A stretch of 64,000 nucleotides of DNA from Mycobacterium decipiens (GTDB lineage Bacteria; Actinomycetota; Actinomycetes; Mycobacteriales; Mycobacteriaceae), in the NCBI RefSeq assembly GCF_963853665.1, contig NZ_OY970459.1, forward strand, positions 1,860,001 to 1,924,000, given 5' to 3'. Position 1 is the first letter of the stretch, and each line of letters starts with the position of its first letter. The translations under genes were made by a program, and so were the position numbers. Under the pieces are notes generated by a model that was given only the letters and a program-made list of their open reading frames with translations, was not told the origin of the DNA and searched no databases. This document shows positions 19,140-28,391 of this stretch, piece after piece.

Positions 19140-20300
19140 ATGGGCAATGTCGTCAACTACCAGCGCACACTCTTCGAGCCCGAACATGAGTTGTTTCGCG
19201 AGTCCTACCGAGCCTTCCTCGATCGCCACGTAGCGCCGTATCACGACGAATGGGAAAGGGCCAAGATCGTCGACCGCGGTGTGTGGCTCGAGGCAGGTAA
19301 GCAGGGCTTCCTGGGCATGTCGGTGCCCGAGGAGTACGGCGGCGGGGGTAATCCGGACTTCCGGTACAACACGATCATCACCGAGGAAACCAGCACCGGG
19401 CGATACAACGGGATCGGCTTCGGCCTGCACAACGACATCGTGGCGCCGTACCTGCTGGCCCTGGCCACCGAAGAGCAGAAGCAGCGCTGGTTTCCCAAGT
19501 TCTGCACCGGGGAACTGATCACCGCGATCGCGATGACCGAGCCGGGAACCGGTAGTGACCTACAAGGTATCAAGACCCGTGCGGTCAAACACGGTGACCA
19601 CTACGTATTGAACGGATCAAAGACGTTCATCACCAACGGGATCAACTCAGATCTGGTGATCGTGGTGGCGCAGACTGACCCCGAAAATGGTGCGCAAGGG
19701 TTCAGTTTACTGGTCGTCGAACGCGGTATGGACGGCTTCGAACGCGGCCGCCATCTGGACAAGATCGGGATGGACGCCCAGGACACCGCCGAGCTGTCAT
19801 TCACCGACGTGCAGGTTCCAGCCGAGAATCTCCTTGGTCAGGAGGGGATGGGATTCATCTACCTGATGCAGAACCTGCCGCAGGAACGGATCTCGATCGC
19901 GATCATGGCGGCCGCAGGGATGGAAGCCGTGCTGGAGCAGACACTGCAGTACGCCAAGGAGCGCAAGGCCTTTGGCAGGCCGATCGGTAGCTTTCAGAAC
20001 AGCCGATTCTTGCTGGCCGAGTTGGCAACCGAAGCCACCGTGGTACGCATCATGGTCGACGAATTCATCAAGCTGCACCTCGAGGGGAAGCTGACCGCCG
20101 AGCAGGCCGCCATGGCCAAGTGGTATTCCACGGAGAAGCAGGTCTATCTGAACGACCGCTGTCTGCAACTACATGGTGGGTACGGCTACATGCGCGAATT
20201 CCCGGTCGCCCGATCCTATCTCGATTCGCGGGTACAGACGATCTACGGTGGCACGACCGAGATCATGAAAGAAATCATCGGTCGCGGCCTGGGAGTGTAA
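19140..20300 (+). CDS. fadE20: Acyl-CoA dehydrogenase FadE20 (Rv2724c orthologue)
   Basis: 386 residues, the H37Rv length. Flavin and substrate motifs of the family are present: AMTEPGTGSDLQGIKT, QHGGYGYMRE-like LHGGYGYMREFPV and the C-terminal IYGGTTEIMKEIIGRGL. It should catalyse the first oxidation step of acyl-CoA beta-oxidation with FAD; chain-length preference is unknown. Start at ATG 19140 behind GCGGAGG rather than the in-frame GTG 45 nt upstream. A palindrome lies just upstream. It stands alone as a rightward gene next to the convergent TerC gene. Confidence 0.95.
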   Translation: MGNVVNYQRTLFEPEHELFRESYRAFLDRHVAPYHDEWERAKIVDRGVWLEAGKQGFLGMSVPEEYGGGGNPDFRYNTIITEETSTGRYNGIGFGLHNDIVAPYLLALATEEQKQRWFPKFCTGELITAIAMTEPGTGSDLQGIKTRAVKHGDHYVLNGSKTFITNGINSDLVIVVAQTDPENGAQGFSLLVVERGMDGFERGRHLDKIGMDAQDTAELSFTDVQVPAENLLGQEGMGFIYLMQNLPQERISIAIMAAAGMEAVLEQTLQYAKERKAFGRPIGSFQNSRFLLAELATEATVVRIMVDEFIKLHLEGKLTAEQAAMAKWYSTEKQVYLNDRCLQLHGGYGYMREFPVARSYLDSRVQTIYGGTTEIMKEIIGRGLGV

Positions 20301-20303
20301 GGC

Positions 20304-21497
20304 TCAGGTGTGTGCGTCGCGTGCGGCATGGGCCCTGCGTAGCAGCGTCAGCAGGTCGTCGTCCCGTCCCGGCTCCACGCGGTATTTCGTTGGGAGAATG
20401 CTGATCTGGCGTTCGGCGGCGAGGAGTGCAGTGAAGATCTTGTCGCGTTCGACCGGATCGGTCTCGTAGTGCAGGTCGAGATACTCGGTGGCATACCGCC
20501 GGGCCCTCGCCATGGCGTTCTGCGCCCGTCCGCGCGCCGACCAGAACGACGCCCCGGTCGTGATGAGCAGGACGATCATGATCACCGTCAGCGACTGCGC
20601 GGTGCTCACCTCAACGACCGGGACCGGCTTGCCGCGGTTGATGAACGGAATCCTGTTGTCATGCAACGCTTCCAGCATCAACTTGACGCCGATGAAGCCA
20701 AGAATCATCGCCAGCCCATAGGACAGATAGACCAGCCGATCCAGCAGGCCGTCGATCAAGAAGTACAGCTGGCGCAGACCCAACAGCGAGAACGCGGTGG
20801 CCGCGAACACCAGGTAGACGTTCTGGGTCAAGCCGAAAAGTGCTGGAATGGAATCGAATGCGAAAAGGATGTCGGTGCCGCCGACGGCGATCATGACCAG
20901 CAACATCGGGGTCATCATTCGCTTGCCGTTCTCGACGGTGAACAAGCGGTCTCCGTAGTAGTTCTGGGAGGTCCGTAAGAACCGATCGGCCAGGCGGACG
21001 ATGACCGACCTCTTAACCGTGTCGGCGTTGCGGCTTTCTAGCCCTGTGGGTTTGGCGAGGTTGCCCGCCATGACCAGCAGCACCAGGCCGAACAGGTAGA
21101 AGGCCGAGTTGAAGTTCTCGATGAGCGCAGCGCCGACGAAGATGAATCCGGTGCGGGTGAGGAGCGCAAACGCGATACCGAACAACAGCACCTTTTGTTG
21201 GGCGACGCGAGGCACCCCGAAGCTGCTGATAATGACCAGAAACACGAACAGGTTGTCGACTGACAGGGCTTCGTCGGTCAGGTAGCAGGCGAAATACTCG
21301 ACCGCAAGCTCCGGGCCGCCGAAGATGACCACTGCGATGCCGAACAGGATGGCGATCCCTACGAACGTCGCCGACTGGATTACGGCCTCACGCAACGTCG
21401 GGACATGGGTCTTGCGGATGTGCGCGACGTAGTCGACCAACATCAAGCCGGCGATCAGGACGATGGTGAGGACCCAGACCAGGCCGGAAGCACCCAT
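20304..21497 (-). CDS. TerC-family membrane protein (Rv2723 orthologue)
   Basis: 397 residues from ATG 21497 behind GAGGAAA, the H37Rv length. About nine hydrophobic segments carry the TerC acidic motifs: LTDEALSVDNLFVFLVI early and VGGTDILFAFDSIPALFG later, which supply the conserved Asp/Glu residues thought to bind metal. TerC proteins (also called Alx/MeeF) export manganese or help load exoenzymes with metal; tellurite resistance is the historic label. The hydrophilic C-terminal domain (about 320-397) is mycobacterial. Confidence 0.92.
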   Translation of the reverse strand: MGASGLVWVLTIVLIAGLMLVDYVAHIRKTHVPTLREAVIQSATFVGIAILFGIAVVIFGGPELAVEYFACYLTDEALSVDNLFVFLVIISSFGVPRVAQQKVLLFGIAFALLTRTGFIFVGAALIENFNSAFYLFGLVLLVMAGNLAKPTGLESRNADTVKRSVIVRLADRFLRTSQNYYGDRLFTVENGKRMMTPMLLVMIAVGGTDILFAFDSIPALFGLTQNVYLVFAATAFSLLGLRQLYFLIDGLLDRLVYLSYGLAMILGFIGVKLMLEALHDNRIPFINRGKPVPVVEVSTAQSLTVIMIVLLITTGASFWSARGRAQNAMARARRYATEYLDLHYETDPVERDKIFTALLAAERQISILPTKYRVEPGRDDDLLTLLRRAHAARDAHT

Positions 21498-21646
21498 CTC
21501 AGCTGGGTTTCCTCTCACCGCGTCAGTCGGGATGTCGTTTCCGGCACGGTAACGCAAACCCAGCCCGGGCCGCAGCTCGGTTGCTCGCGACACGGGCGCG
21601 CCCGGGCATCAATTTGACATCGACTGGGTCTCCGTTTCCGTAATAT

Positions 21647-21665
21647 TTGCGATTTGACTTCGCAA
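21647..21665. promoter_or_regulatory. Inverted repeat upstream of the LGFP-repeat gene
   Basis: TTGCGA, 7-base spacer, TCGCAA. It lies in an A+T-richer part of the 288-nt divergent region between the TerC gene and the LGFP-repeat gene. A possible operator; no regulator is suggested by the neighbours. Confidence 0.35.
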
Positions 21666-21785
21666 TTGTCGTTCGCTAAAGCAAAGTAATGCGAGCCCGG
21701 CGACAATACAGAAGTTAGCGGGGGGACGGTCCACGGTGGCAGATCCACCGGCTCGGGGTTGGGCAGGCATCGGCTGGGAGGCTTG

Positions 21786-23906
21786 GTGAACGGGCAGAGG
21801 GGTCAATTGAGCAAGCTGATCGGGCATGCGGTGCTCAGCTTGGCGGCCACAGCGGTGGCCGCCGTGTTGCTGGCGCCCACGGTAGCGGCTTCGCCGATAG
21901 GCGAGGCCGAGGATGCCATGATGGCCGCGTGGGACAAGGCGGGTGGCGACGCTTCAACGCTGGGTGCCCGCCGGGGTGACGTCTATCCGATAGGCGACGG
22001 GTTCGCCCTGGACTTCGACGGCGGCAAGATGTACTTCACGCCGGCGACCGGCGCCAGATACATCTACGGCCCGATTCTGGACAAATACGAGTCGCTGGGC
22101 GGCCCGGCCGACAGCGATCTGGGATTCCCGACCATCAACGAAGTGCCCGGCCTTGCCGGACCTGACAGTCGGGTGAGCACCTTCTCCGCCAGCGACAACC
22201 CGGTGATTTTCTGGACGCCTGAACACGGCGCATTCGTCGTGCGGGGCGCGCTGAACGCCGCGTGGGACAAACTGGGCAGCTCGGGTGGTGTCCTGGGCGC
22301 CCCGGTTGGCGATGAAACCTACGATGGCGAGGTCACCTCCCAGAAGTTCACCGGTGGTGAGGTTTCCTGGAACAGGGCGACCAAGGACTTCACCACCGTC
22401 CCGGCGGTATTGGCGGAGCAGCTGGCGGGCTTGCAGGTAGCGATCGATCCCACCGCAGCCATCAACATGGCCTGGCGCGCGGCAGGCGGCGCCGGAGGTC
22501 CGCTGGGCGCCAAAAAGGGTGGGCAGCACCCGATCGGCGGTGACGGTATCGCACAGGACTTCGTCGGCGGCAAGGTCTTCTTCAGTCCGGCCACCGGTGC
22601 GAACGCCGTCGAGGGTGAAATCCTGGCGAAGTACGAGTCGCTGGGCGGACCGGTCAGTAGCGATCTGGGTTTCCCCATCGCCAACGAATCCGACGGTGGT
22701 TTCGGGCCCTCCAGCCGGATCGCCCTGTTTTCCGCGGCCGACAAGCCGGTGATCTTCTGGACTCCGGACCACGGCGCGTTCGTCGTGCGCGGGGCGATGA
22801 AGGCGGCATGGGACAAGCTTCGCGGTCCCAACGGCAAGCTTGGCGCCCCGGTTGCGGACCAGACCGTGGATGGCGACGTTGTCGCACAGACGTTCACCGG
22901 CGGCAAGATTTCGTGGAACCGGTCAAAAAACACGTTCACCACGGAGCCCGCGAATCTGGCGCCGTTGCTGTCCGGTCTGCAGGTGTCGGGGCAGAACCAG
23001 CCAAGCACATCGGCGATGCCCCCGCATGGCAAGAAGTTCACCTGGCAGTGGTGGTGGCTGGGGGCCGCTGGCGCGGCGGTGCTTCTTATCGTCTTGGTGG
23101 CGTTGGGGATGTTCGGGTTGCGTCGGCGTCGCGGTCGCCGCGACACCGCTGCCTACGATCATGACCAAGCCCCGGATGCCGAATACGAGACCACGGCTGA
23201 TGGGGACTGGCCGCGCGACGAAGAGTTCGGTTCCGAGCACTTCGGCTTCGGCGAGCAGTTCCCGCCGGAACGTCCGGTGCCGGACGGGGGATCCGCACCG
23301 CGGGTCAGTTGGCCGCGAGGGGCCGGGGCGGTTGCCGGTGTGGCCGAGGACGTTCCAGGTGGCGAAGGCTACGGCAGCGATCTGTGGTCCGGACCCGGCG
23401 GGGTTGGGATCGAGGACGAGGTCGACGACGAAGACCCCGACGCGGTGGACACCACTCCGACACCGGTCGTGTCGCAAGCCGACCTTTCCGAATCGGTCGG
23501 TCCCGATCCGATCGTTCCGGAACGCGTGGTACCGGAGACCTTCGTTCCGCAGGCCTTCGTTCCGGAAGCGGCGGACCCCGAAGCCGCGGTACCCGACGTC
23601 CACGCTCCGGACGCCGATATTGGTGACACTGCGTTTTCGGAGGCGGCGGTACCCGCAGCTGAAGAAAGAGGCGGGCGGCACGCGGCCGCAGAACCCCCGC
23701 AACCATCGAGCGCGGATGTGCGCCCGGCGATCCATCTGCCGCTCGAGGATCCGTACCAGATGCCGAACGGATATCCCATCAAAGCCAGTGTGAGCTTCGG
23801 TCTGTATTACACGCCCGCCGGTGCGCTGTACCACGACACGCTCGCCGAACTCTGGTTTGTCAGCGAGGAAGCCGCACAAGCCAACGGCTTCGTCAAGGCG
23901 GATTGA
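21786..23906 (+). CDS. LGFP-repeat secreted/membrane-anchored protein (Rv2721c orthologue)
   Basis: 706 residues from GTG 21786 behind GGGAGG. A signal peptide (about 1-40, ending TVAAS) precedes two copies of a block built from LGFP-type repeats (LGARRGDVYPIGDG, SDLGFPTINE, LGAPVGDETYDG; then LGAKKGGQHPIGGDG, SDLGFPIANE, LGAPVADQTVDG). One membrane span follows (about 420-445), then a long acidic Pro/Glu/Val-rich domain with EAAVP-like repeats. The end (about 640-706) is a compact Tyr/Phe-rich segment. LGFP repeats bind cell-wall components in mycolate-containing actinobacteria; a wall-anchoring role is inferred. Confidence 0.9.
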   Translation: MNGQRGQLSKLIGHAVLSLAATAVAAVLLAPTVAASPIGEAEDAMMAAWDKAGGDASTLGARRGDVYPIGDGFALDFDGGKMYFTPATGARYIYGPILDKYESLGGPADSDLGFPTINEVPGLAGPDSRVSTFSASDNPVIFWTPEHGAFVVRGALNAAWDKLGSSGGVLGAPVGDETYDGEVTSQKFTGGEVSWNRATKDFTTVPAVLAEQLAGLQVAIDPTAAINMAWRAAGGAGGPLGAKKGGQHPIGGDGIAQDFVGGKVFFSPATGANAVEGEILAKYESLGGPVSSDLGFPIANESDGGFGPSSRIALFSAADKPVIFWTPDHGAFVVRGAMKAAWDKLRGPNGKLGAPVADQTVDGDVVAQTFTGGKISWNRSKNTFTTEPANLAPLLSGLQVSGQNQPSTSAMPPHGKKFTWQWWWLGAAGAAVLLIVLVALGMFGLRRRRGRRDTAAYDHDQAPDAEYETTADGDWPRDEEFGSEHFGFGEQFPPERPVPDGGSAPRVSWPRGAGAVAGVAEDVPGGEGYGSDLWSGPGGVGIEDEVDDEDPDAVDTTPTPVVSQADLSESVGPDPIVPERVVPETFVPQAFVPEAADPEAAVPDVHAPDADIGDTAFSEAAVPAAEERGGRHAAAEPPQPSSADVRPAIHLPLEDPYQMPNGYPIKASVSFGLYYTPAGALYHDTLAELWFVSEEAAQANGFVKAD

Positions 23907-23927
23907 CAGTCCGCCGCCGGACCGGCG

Positions 23928-24638
23928 TCAAACCTTGCGGATCACCGTGACGACCTTGCCAAGCACGGTGGCGTCGTTGCCCGGGATCGGATCGAAGGCC
24001 GGGTTGTGCGGCATCAGCCACACCTGGCCGCCCGCGCGTTTGAACGTCTTGACGGTTGCCTCACCGTCGATCATGGCCGCAACAATGTCGCCGTTGTCGG
24101 CGACATTTTGCTGTCGCACGACTACCCAGTCACCGTCGCAGATCGCGGCTTCCACCATCGAGTCACCGATCACCTTGAGCAGGAACAGGGTGCCCTCGCC
24201 AACCAGCTCACGGGGCAGCGGGAAGACGTCCTCGACGGCTTCCTCGGCAAGGATCGGCCCGCCGGCCGCGATGCGTCCCAGGACGGGGACGAAGGTGGGT
24301 TCCGGTAAGGCATCCGAGCCGGGCACTTCGGTGATCGGCGACGCCGCGACGTCGTCGGCCCCGCGCACATCGACGGCGCGGGGCCGGTTCGGGTCACGGC
24401 GCAGGTAGCCCTTGCGCTCCAGGGTGCGCAACTGGTGAGCCACCGAAGACGTCGACGTCAGACCGACCGCGTCGCCGATTTCCCGGATGCTCGGTGGATA
24501 CCCGCGGCTAGTGACCGACGCGCGGATGACGTTGAGAATTGTGCGTTGTCGCTCGGTTAGCGCCGTGTCCACGGACTGCAACCGGCCGTCCGCGCCAATG
24601 GCTCCGCCGCCGACTGAGGTGTCGTTGCTGTCGCTCAT
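23928..24638 (-). CDS. lexA: LexA, SOS repressor (Rv2720 orthologue)
   Basis: 236 residues from ATG 24638. The winged helix lies at about residues 25-90 ([20 protein letters not shown] recognition region). The self-cleavage site Ala-Gly is in GRIAAGGP, and the Ser/Lys catalytic pair sits in GDSMVEA and ATVKTF. LexA represses SOS genes until RecA filaments provoke its cleavage. A SOS box lies just upstream of its own start, so it is autoregulated. It is divergent from chiZ. Confidence 0.98.
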   Translation of the reverse strand: MSDSNDTSVGGGAIGADGRLQSVDTALTERQRTILNVIRASVTSRGYPPSIREIGDAVGLTSTSSVAHQLRTLERKGYLRRDPNRPRAVDVRGADDVAASPITEVPGSDALPEPTFVPVLGRIAAGGPILAEEAVEDVFPLPRELVGEGTLFLLKVIGDSMVEAAICDGDWVVVRQQNVADNGDIVAAMIDGEATVKTFKRAGGQVWLMPHNPAFDPIPGNDATVLGKVVTVIRKV

Positions 24639-24670
24639 GGCACCGAATGTAGCCGCACCCGTGCCAATAA

Positions 24671-24686
24671 TCAAACATGTGTTCGA
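24671..24686. promoter_or_regulatory. LexA SOS box between lexA and chiZ
   Basis: TCAAACATGTGTTCGA (complement TCGAACACATGTTTGA) fits TCGAAC-N4-GTTCGA with one mismatch. It lies 33 nt upstream of the lexA ATG and is identical to the box known upstream of M. tuberculosis lexA as I recall it. Confidence 0.9.
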
Positions 24687-24798
24687 CATGGTGTGTCGCG
24701 GCACCGGTGCACCGGGGCAACCCGGCGAATAACAAACGTGTAACTCGCGGTACGGCGGGGTATTCGCCGCACATGCCCGCGGTGCGACCGCCGGCAAT

Positions 24799-24821
24799 TT
24801 GTCGGTGGTGTGGTTTAGCGT
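24799..24821 (+). promoter_or_regulatory. RecA-NDp-type promoter of chiZ
   Basis: TTGTCGGTG, 8-base spacer, TAGCGT: a perfect fit to TTGTCRGTG-N8-TANNNT, the same class as the recA promoter at 5288. It lies 105 nt upstream of the chiZ ATG and suggests PafBC-dependent induction by DNA damage. Confidence 0.85.
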
Positions 24822-24840
24822 TTTGCTCGTGCGACACGCT

Positions 24841-24856
24841 TCGATCAAATGTTCGG
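24841..24856. promoter_or_regulatory. Imperfect SOS box upstream of chiZ
   Basis: TCGATCAAATGTTCGG matches the SOS box with one mismatch in each half. Isolated TCGAAC half-sites follow at 24860 and 24884. All lie downstream of the RecA-NDp-type promoter, a position where LexA could block the transcript. Confidence 0.6.
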
Positions 24857-24925
24857 GTATCGAACACACAAGCGACTAATGTGTCGAACACCCGAGCGAT
24901 AGTCTTCTCAGCAGGAGGAACGACC

Positions 24926-25429
24926 ATGACACTTTTCCAGGCAGGTCCGCCCCGTACCGCCAATCCGCCCAGTCTGCGAGTCCGGGTCGACGGGCCTGGC
25001 AGGCGCCGCGCCGACTTGACCCAATCGCGCCGGCCCGGCCGGTCTAGGCCGGCGGGTGCGCCGCTTCGCTACCGCGGCATCGGGGTCGGGCTTTCCATCG
25101 CGGGGCATCGCAGGAGGCCGGTCACGCCGGCCACGACGGTGGGGCTGGCTCTGCTCGCCGCGGTGATCACCGTCTGGCTGGGTCTGGTGGCGCAGTTCGG
25201 GGAGATGATCAACGGCGGTTCCTCCGAATGGTCCGCCGGTTCACCCGCTGGCGTTCCCTACCGGCTTGCCGTGGTGCGGGTTGAACCGGGGGAGTCCTTG
25301 CAAGATGTGGCGGCTCGGGTAGCGCCGAATGCGCCGGCTCGCCAGGTTGCCGATCGCATCCGCGAACTCAACGCGCTTGTGTCACCGGCGGTGGCCGCGG
25401 GCCAGACACTGATCGCGCCGGTCGGCTGA
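24926..25429 (+). CDS. chiZ: ChiZ, SOS-induced LysM-type cell-wall hydrolase/division inhibitor (Rv2719c orthologue)
   Basis: 167 residues. A basic, Arg/Pro-rich cytoplasmic part of about 70 residues precedes one membrane span ([20 protein letters not shown]). The outer part ends in a LysM-like domain ([20 protein letters not shown] to GQTLIAPVG). The M. tuberculosis protein is induced by DNA damage, delays division and has peptidoglycan hydrolase activity. Start ATG 24926 behind GCAGGAGGA. Promoter elements and SOS sites lie directly upstream, and nrdR follows. Confidence 0.93.
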   Translation: MTLFQAGPPRTANPPSLRVRVDGPGRRRADLTQSRRPGRSRPAGAPLRYRGIGVGLSIAGHRRRPVTPATTVGLALLAAVITVWLGLVAQFGEMINGGSSEWSAGSPAGVPYRLAVVRVEPGESLQDVAARVAPNAPARQVADRIRELNALVSPAVAAGQTLIAPVG

Positions 25430-25592
25430 CGGTATCGCGTTGTCCCGCCGAAACCGTTCTGCGCGAACGTTACTCGGTGACCGCGATGCCGAGCGCGCAA
25501 CCATCGCGACTGCGGTGGCTCTGCGGCGGAGCGCACAGGTAGTCTCGGAGTCGTCTGCGATACCCGGATGTCAGGACGGCAAAGGAGCGGCC

Positions 25593-26057
25593 ATGCATTG
25601 CCCGTTCTGCCGGCACCCCGATTCGCGCGTGATCGACTCGCGGGAAACCGATGAAGGCCAGGCTATCCGGCGTCGCCGGTCGTGCCCCGAGTGCGGACGA
25701 CGATTCACTACCGTGGAGACCGCGGTGCTGGCCGTAGTCAAGCGCAGTGGTGTCACAGAACCCTTCAGTCGCGAGAAGCTGATCCGCGGTGTGCGCCGGG
25801 CATGCCAGGGGCGCCAGGTCGATGACGACGCGTTGAACCTGCTGGCCCAGCAGGTTGAGGATTCGGTGCGCGCCGCGGGGTCGCCGGAGGTCCCGAGTCA
25901 CGATGTCGGCCTGGCTATCCTGGGTCCGTTGCGCGAACTCGACGAGGTGGCCTATCTACGGTTCGCGTCGGTGTACCGGTCGTTTTCTTCCGCGGACGAT
26001 TTCGAGCGCGAGATTGAGGCGCTGCGCGCGCACCGCAACTTGTCAGCCCCGAGCTGA
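25593..26057 (+). CDS. nrdR: NrdR, ribonucleotide reductase repressor (Rv2718c orthologue)
   Basis: 154 residues, the standard NrdR length. The N-terminal zinc ribbon has two CXXC pairs (CPFC and CPEC), and an ATP-cone domain follows (about 50-140, [20 protein letters not shown]). NrdR senses dATP/ATP and represses nrd operons. ATG 25593 follows AAAGGAG; the longer open frame upstream overlaps the chiZ region without family support. Position after chiZ puts a dNTP-supply regulator in the damage-response block. Confidence 0.96.
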   Translation: MHCPFCRHPDSRVIDSRETDEGQAIRRRRSCPECGRRFTTVETAVLAVVKRSGVTEPFSREKLIRGVRRACQGRQVDDDALNLLAQQVEDSVRAAGSPEVPSHDVGLAILGPLRELDEVAYLRFASVYRSFSSADDFEREIEALRAHRNLSAPS

Positions 26058-26084
26058 CCTGTCGCGCAACGCTAGGCTTCCTGC

Positions 26085-26579
26085 ATGCCTGTCGACCTGC
26101 ACCCCGATCTCGCGGCACTGGCACCTCTGCTGGGTAATTGGGCGGGTCGCGGTGCGGGCAAGTACCCGACCATCCAGCCGTTCGAATACCTCGAGGAAGT
26201 TGCGTTCTCGCATGTGGGTAAACCGTTTCTGACGTACGCGCAGCGGACCAGGGCGGTAGCCGACGGCGCTCCGTTGCATGCCGAGACCGGGTATCTGCGT
26301 GTTTGCGAACCGGGTCGCGTTGAACTCGTTCTCGCCCATCCAAGCGGCATCACCGAAATCGAGGTTGGAACGTATTCGGTCACCGGTGACGTCATCAAAC
26401 TCGAAATGTCGACAAGTCCGACCGGGGCGATCGGGCTGGCTCCGACCGCCAAAGAGGTGACCGCGCTTGACCGTTCCTTCCGTGTCGACGGCGACGAGCT
26501 CTCGTACTCGGTGCGAATGGGTGCAGTCGGGCAACCCCTGCAGGATCACCTCGCCGCCGTGTTGCGCCGACAGCGCTGA
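26085..26579 (+). CDS. Nitrobindin-like heme protein (Rv2717c orthologue)
   Basis: 164 residues, the length of M. tuberculosis Rv2717c, whose structure is a ten-strand beta barrel of the nitrobindin/THAP4 family. The signature LLGNWAGRGAGKYPTI near the N-terminus is diagnostic. Nitrobindins bind ferric heme and can isomerise peroxynitrite. It lies 27 nt after nrdR on the same strand, with no regulatory site between them that I can see. Confidence 0.93.
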   Translation: MPVDLHPDLAALAPLLGNWAGRGAGKYPTIQPFEYLEEVAFSHVGKPFLTYAQRTRAVADGAPLHAETGYLRVCEPGRVELVLAHPSGITEIEVGTYSVTGDVIKLEMSTSPTGAIGLAPTAKEVTALDRSFRVDGDELSYSVRMGAVGQPLQDHLAAVLRRQR

Positions 26580-26587
26580 CCCCCGCG

Positions 26588-27274
26588 TCAGTCGACTTGT
26601 GCCACACCGTCACTGACGGCGCGGCCGGCCACCCTAACCCAGCCCTCGGGACTCCAGGTGGTTTGGATCAGCGATCCCTTGCCCTGGGTAATGGTGAGGT
26701 CGCGGCTGAGGTAGTCGGTGATCCGAATAGCCGCGGAACCGGTCGCTTCGTCTTCGACGACACCCAGGTTGGCGGCGAACACTCGGGCGCGTATCGAGCT
26801 AGCCGACTGGTCGGTCCAGGTCCATAGGTAGTGCGCGGTGTCGTCGGGAAAATCGGCGGGGTCGGCGGCGGCAAGGACGTCGACCGAGTCGAGGTCGTGG
26901 ATTGCGAGCTCGGGCGCCCATTCCGAGCGGGCGCTGATGGCGGTGAGATCGCTCTGGTAGCTCACCTGGACAATGCCGGCCGGCACCTGCAGCGTGTTGA
27001 TCGGCGTGCCATTCTCGCGCAGCCACCAGGAAAGCCCGACGGTGGGATGGCCGGCGAACGGGATCTCGGTGCTTGGCGTGTAGATGGTGGCGTGCGCGGT
27101 GGTCGAGCCGGCGGCGGGAAGATCTACGAATATGGTTTCGCTGTAACCCAATTGGGCTGCTAGTTGCTGCCGGTCGGCCGGTCCGACCTTGCTGGCGTCG
27201 ACCACACCGAGCGGATTCCCAAAATTCCCATCTGAATCGGTGAAAACGCGCAACACCGTCACCTCAATAGCCAT
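26588..27274 (-). CDS. PhzF-family isomerase-like protein (Rv2716 orthologue)
   Basis: 228 residues from ATG 27274. The N-terminus reads [20 protein letters not shown], where PhzF proteins have the FxxxxFxGNP motif; [16 protein letters not shown] carries the conserved GHPT and EATGSAAIR the second-domain motif. The fold is the DapF-like duplicated barrel. The catalytic Glu of true PhzF enzymes is not evident in the first motif, so the activity is unclear. Last gene of the leftward run sthA-Rv2714-Rv2715-Rv2716. Confidence 0.9.
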   Translation of the reverse strand: MAIEVTVLRVFTDSDGNFGNPLGVVDASKVGPADRQQLAAQLGYSETIFVDLPAAGSTTAHATIYTPSTEIPFAGHPTVGLSWWLRENGTPINTLQVPAGIVQVSYQSDLTAISARSEWAPELAIHDLDSVDVLAAADPADFPDDTAHYLWTWTDQSASSIRARVFAANLGVVEDEATGSAAIRITDYLSRDLTITQGKGSLIQTTWSPEGWVRVAGRAVSDGVAQVD

Positions 27275-27323
27275 GGCCCGACTGTACGACCCGGGCGGGA
27301 GCCCCGACACACCCGGTGGCCGA

Positions 27324-28349
27324 TCAGGTAGCGCTGCGTTCGTCGGATCCCATGGCGTTCAGCACGGCGACACGGGTATCGTCCGAGCCGGTGACGGTTC
27401 GTTCGCCGCCACCCGCGCGCAGCAATGCGCGAAGCGCGGCCTGGTCGTATTCGGCGGGCTCAGAGGTGTCGATGAAGCGCTGCACGACGTCGATGAAACG
27501 AGTGGGGTCGTCGTGAAATGGGAAGTGCCCCGAACCCTCGAAGATCTCTAGCCGCGAGCCTGGCATGGCGGCATGCGCCATGTGAGCGTGACGGACGGGC
27601 AACACCACATCTTTTGTCCCCCAAATGATCTGCACCGGGATTGCTTGGGTCAAGTAACATCGGTCCAGCATGGTGACCATCTGCCCCCGCCAGTCCACCA
27701 CAGCCCGCAACGTGCGGCCGAACGCCGCTGATGCCGTCGGTTCCGGCAGGTCGTCCAGGATACGCAGCACGTTGGGCAGATCGTGCCCCAGGCTGGTCGT
27801 GCCGATGACCTTACCCACGATCCGCCCGGCGATCTGGACCGCCGGCAGCACCAACGGCAACCGCAGCACGGCCATGGCCTCGCTGCCCATCGGCAACGAG
27901 GCCAACCGGAAGACCACGTTGACATCCTTGGTGACGCCCCCGGCGCCGACCAGGATCAACCGGTCGACCAGCTGAGGGAACTGGTAGGCGAATTGCATTG
28001 CCACCCCGCCGCCCAGCGAGTGACCCACGATGGTCACGCGCTCGATGTCGAGCACACTGAGTAGGTCGCGCATGCCGTTGGCGTACGCAGCGACCGAATA
28101 GTCGGCGCGTGGCTTGTCGGATTGCCCGTGGCCGAGGAGATCCGGGGCGATGACGGTGAACCGCTGGGCCAGCTTGGCCTGTACCCCATTCCAGGTGGTG
28201 GAATTGTCACCAATGCCGTGGATAAGCAGAATCGCCGGCCCCGAGCCGGCGATCCGGAACGCGCGCCGATAACCGTGAATGGTGCGGAACTGCAGCGAAG
28301 GCGGTGCCACTTCGCGCACCGGGCGAAGATTTCGCTTCCGCTCGGTCAT
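27324..28349 (-). CDS. Alpha/beta hydrolase (Rv2715 orthologue)
   Basis: 341 residues. Catalytic elements are clear: oxyanion-loop [14 protein letters not shown], nucleophile elbow [12 protein letters not shown] (Ser), an acid Asp in WGTKDVVLP and His in [11 protein letters not shown]. The resemblance to epoxide hydrolases and meta-cleavage hydrolases is general; the substrate is unknown. It lies between the PAC2 protein and the PhzF-like protein in one leftward run. Confidence 0.92.
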   Translation of the reverse strand: MTERKRNLRPVREVAPPSLQFRTIHGYRRAFRIAGSGPAILLIHGIGDNSTTWNGVQAKLAQRFTVIAPDLLGHGQSDKPRADYSVAAYANGMRDLLSVLDIERVTIVGHSLGGGVAMQFAYQFPQLVDRLILVGAGGVTKDVNVVFRLASLPMGSEAMAVLRLPLVLPAVQIAGRIVGKVIGTTSLGHDLPNVLRILDDLPEPTASAAFGRTLRAVVDWRGQMVTMLDRCYLTQAIPVQIIWGTKDVVLPVRHAHMAHAAMPGSRLEIFEGSGHFPFHDDPTRFIDVVQRFIDTSEPAEYDQAALRALLRAGGGERTVTGSDDTRVAVLNAMGSDERSAT

Positions 28350-28391
28350 CTCGCCAACCTCGTTGTCGGGCCGATAGGGACGCTTGAGGGA

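Noticed and set aside
21609..21827. 72-codon minus-strand frame in the gap between the TerC and LGFP-repeat genes, possible Rv2722 counterpart
   Set aside because: It overlaps the start and ribosome site of the LGFP-repeat gene, has no recognisable domain, and I cannot recall Rv2722 well enough to match it.
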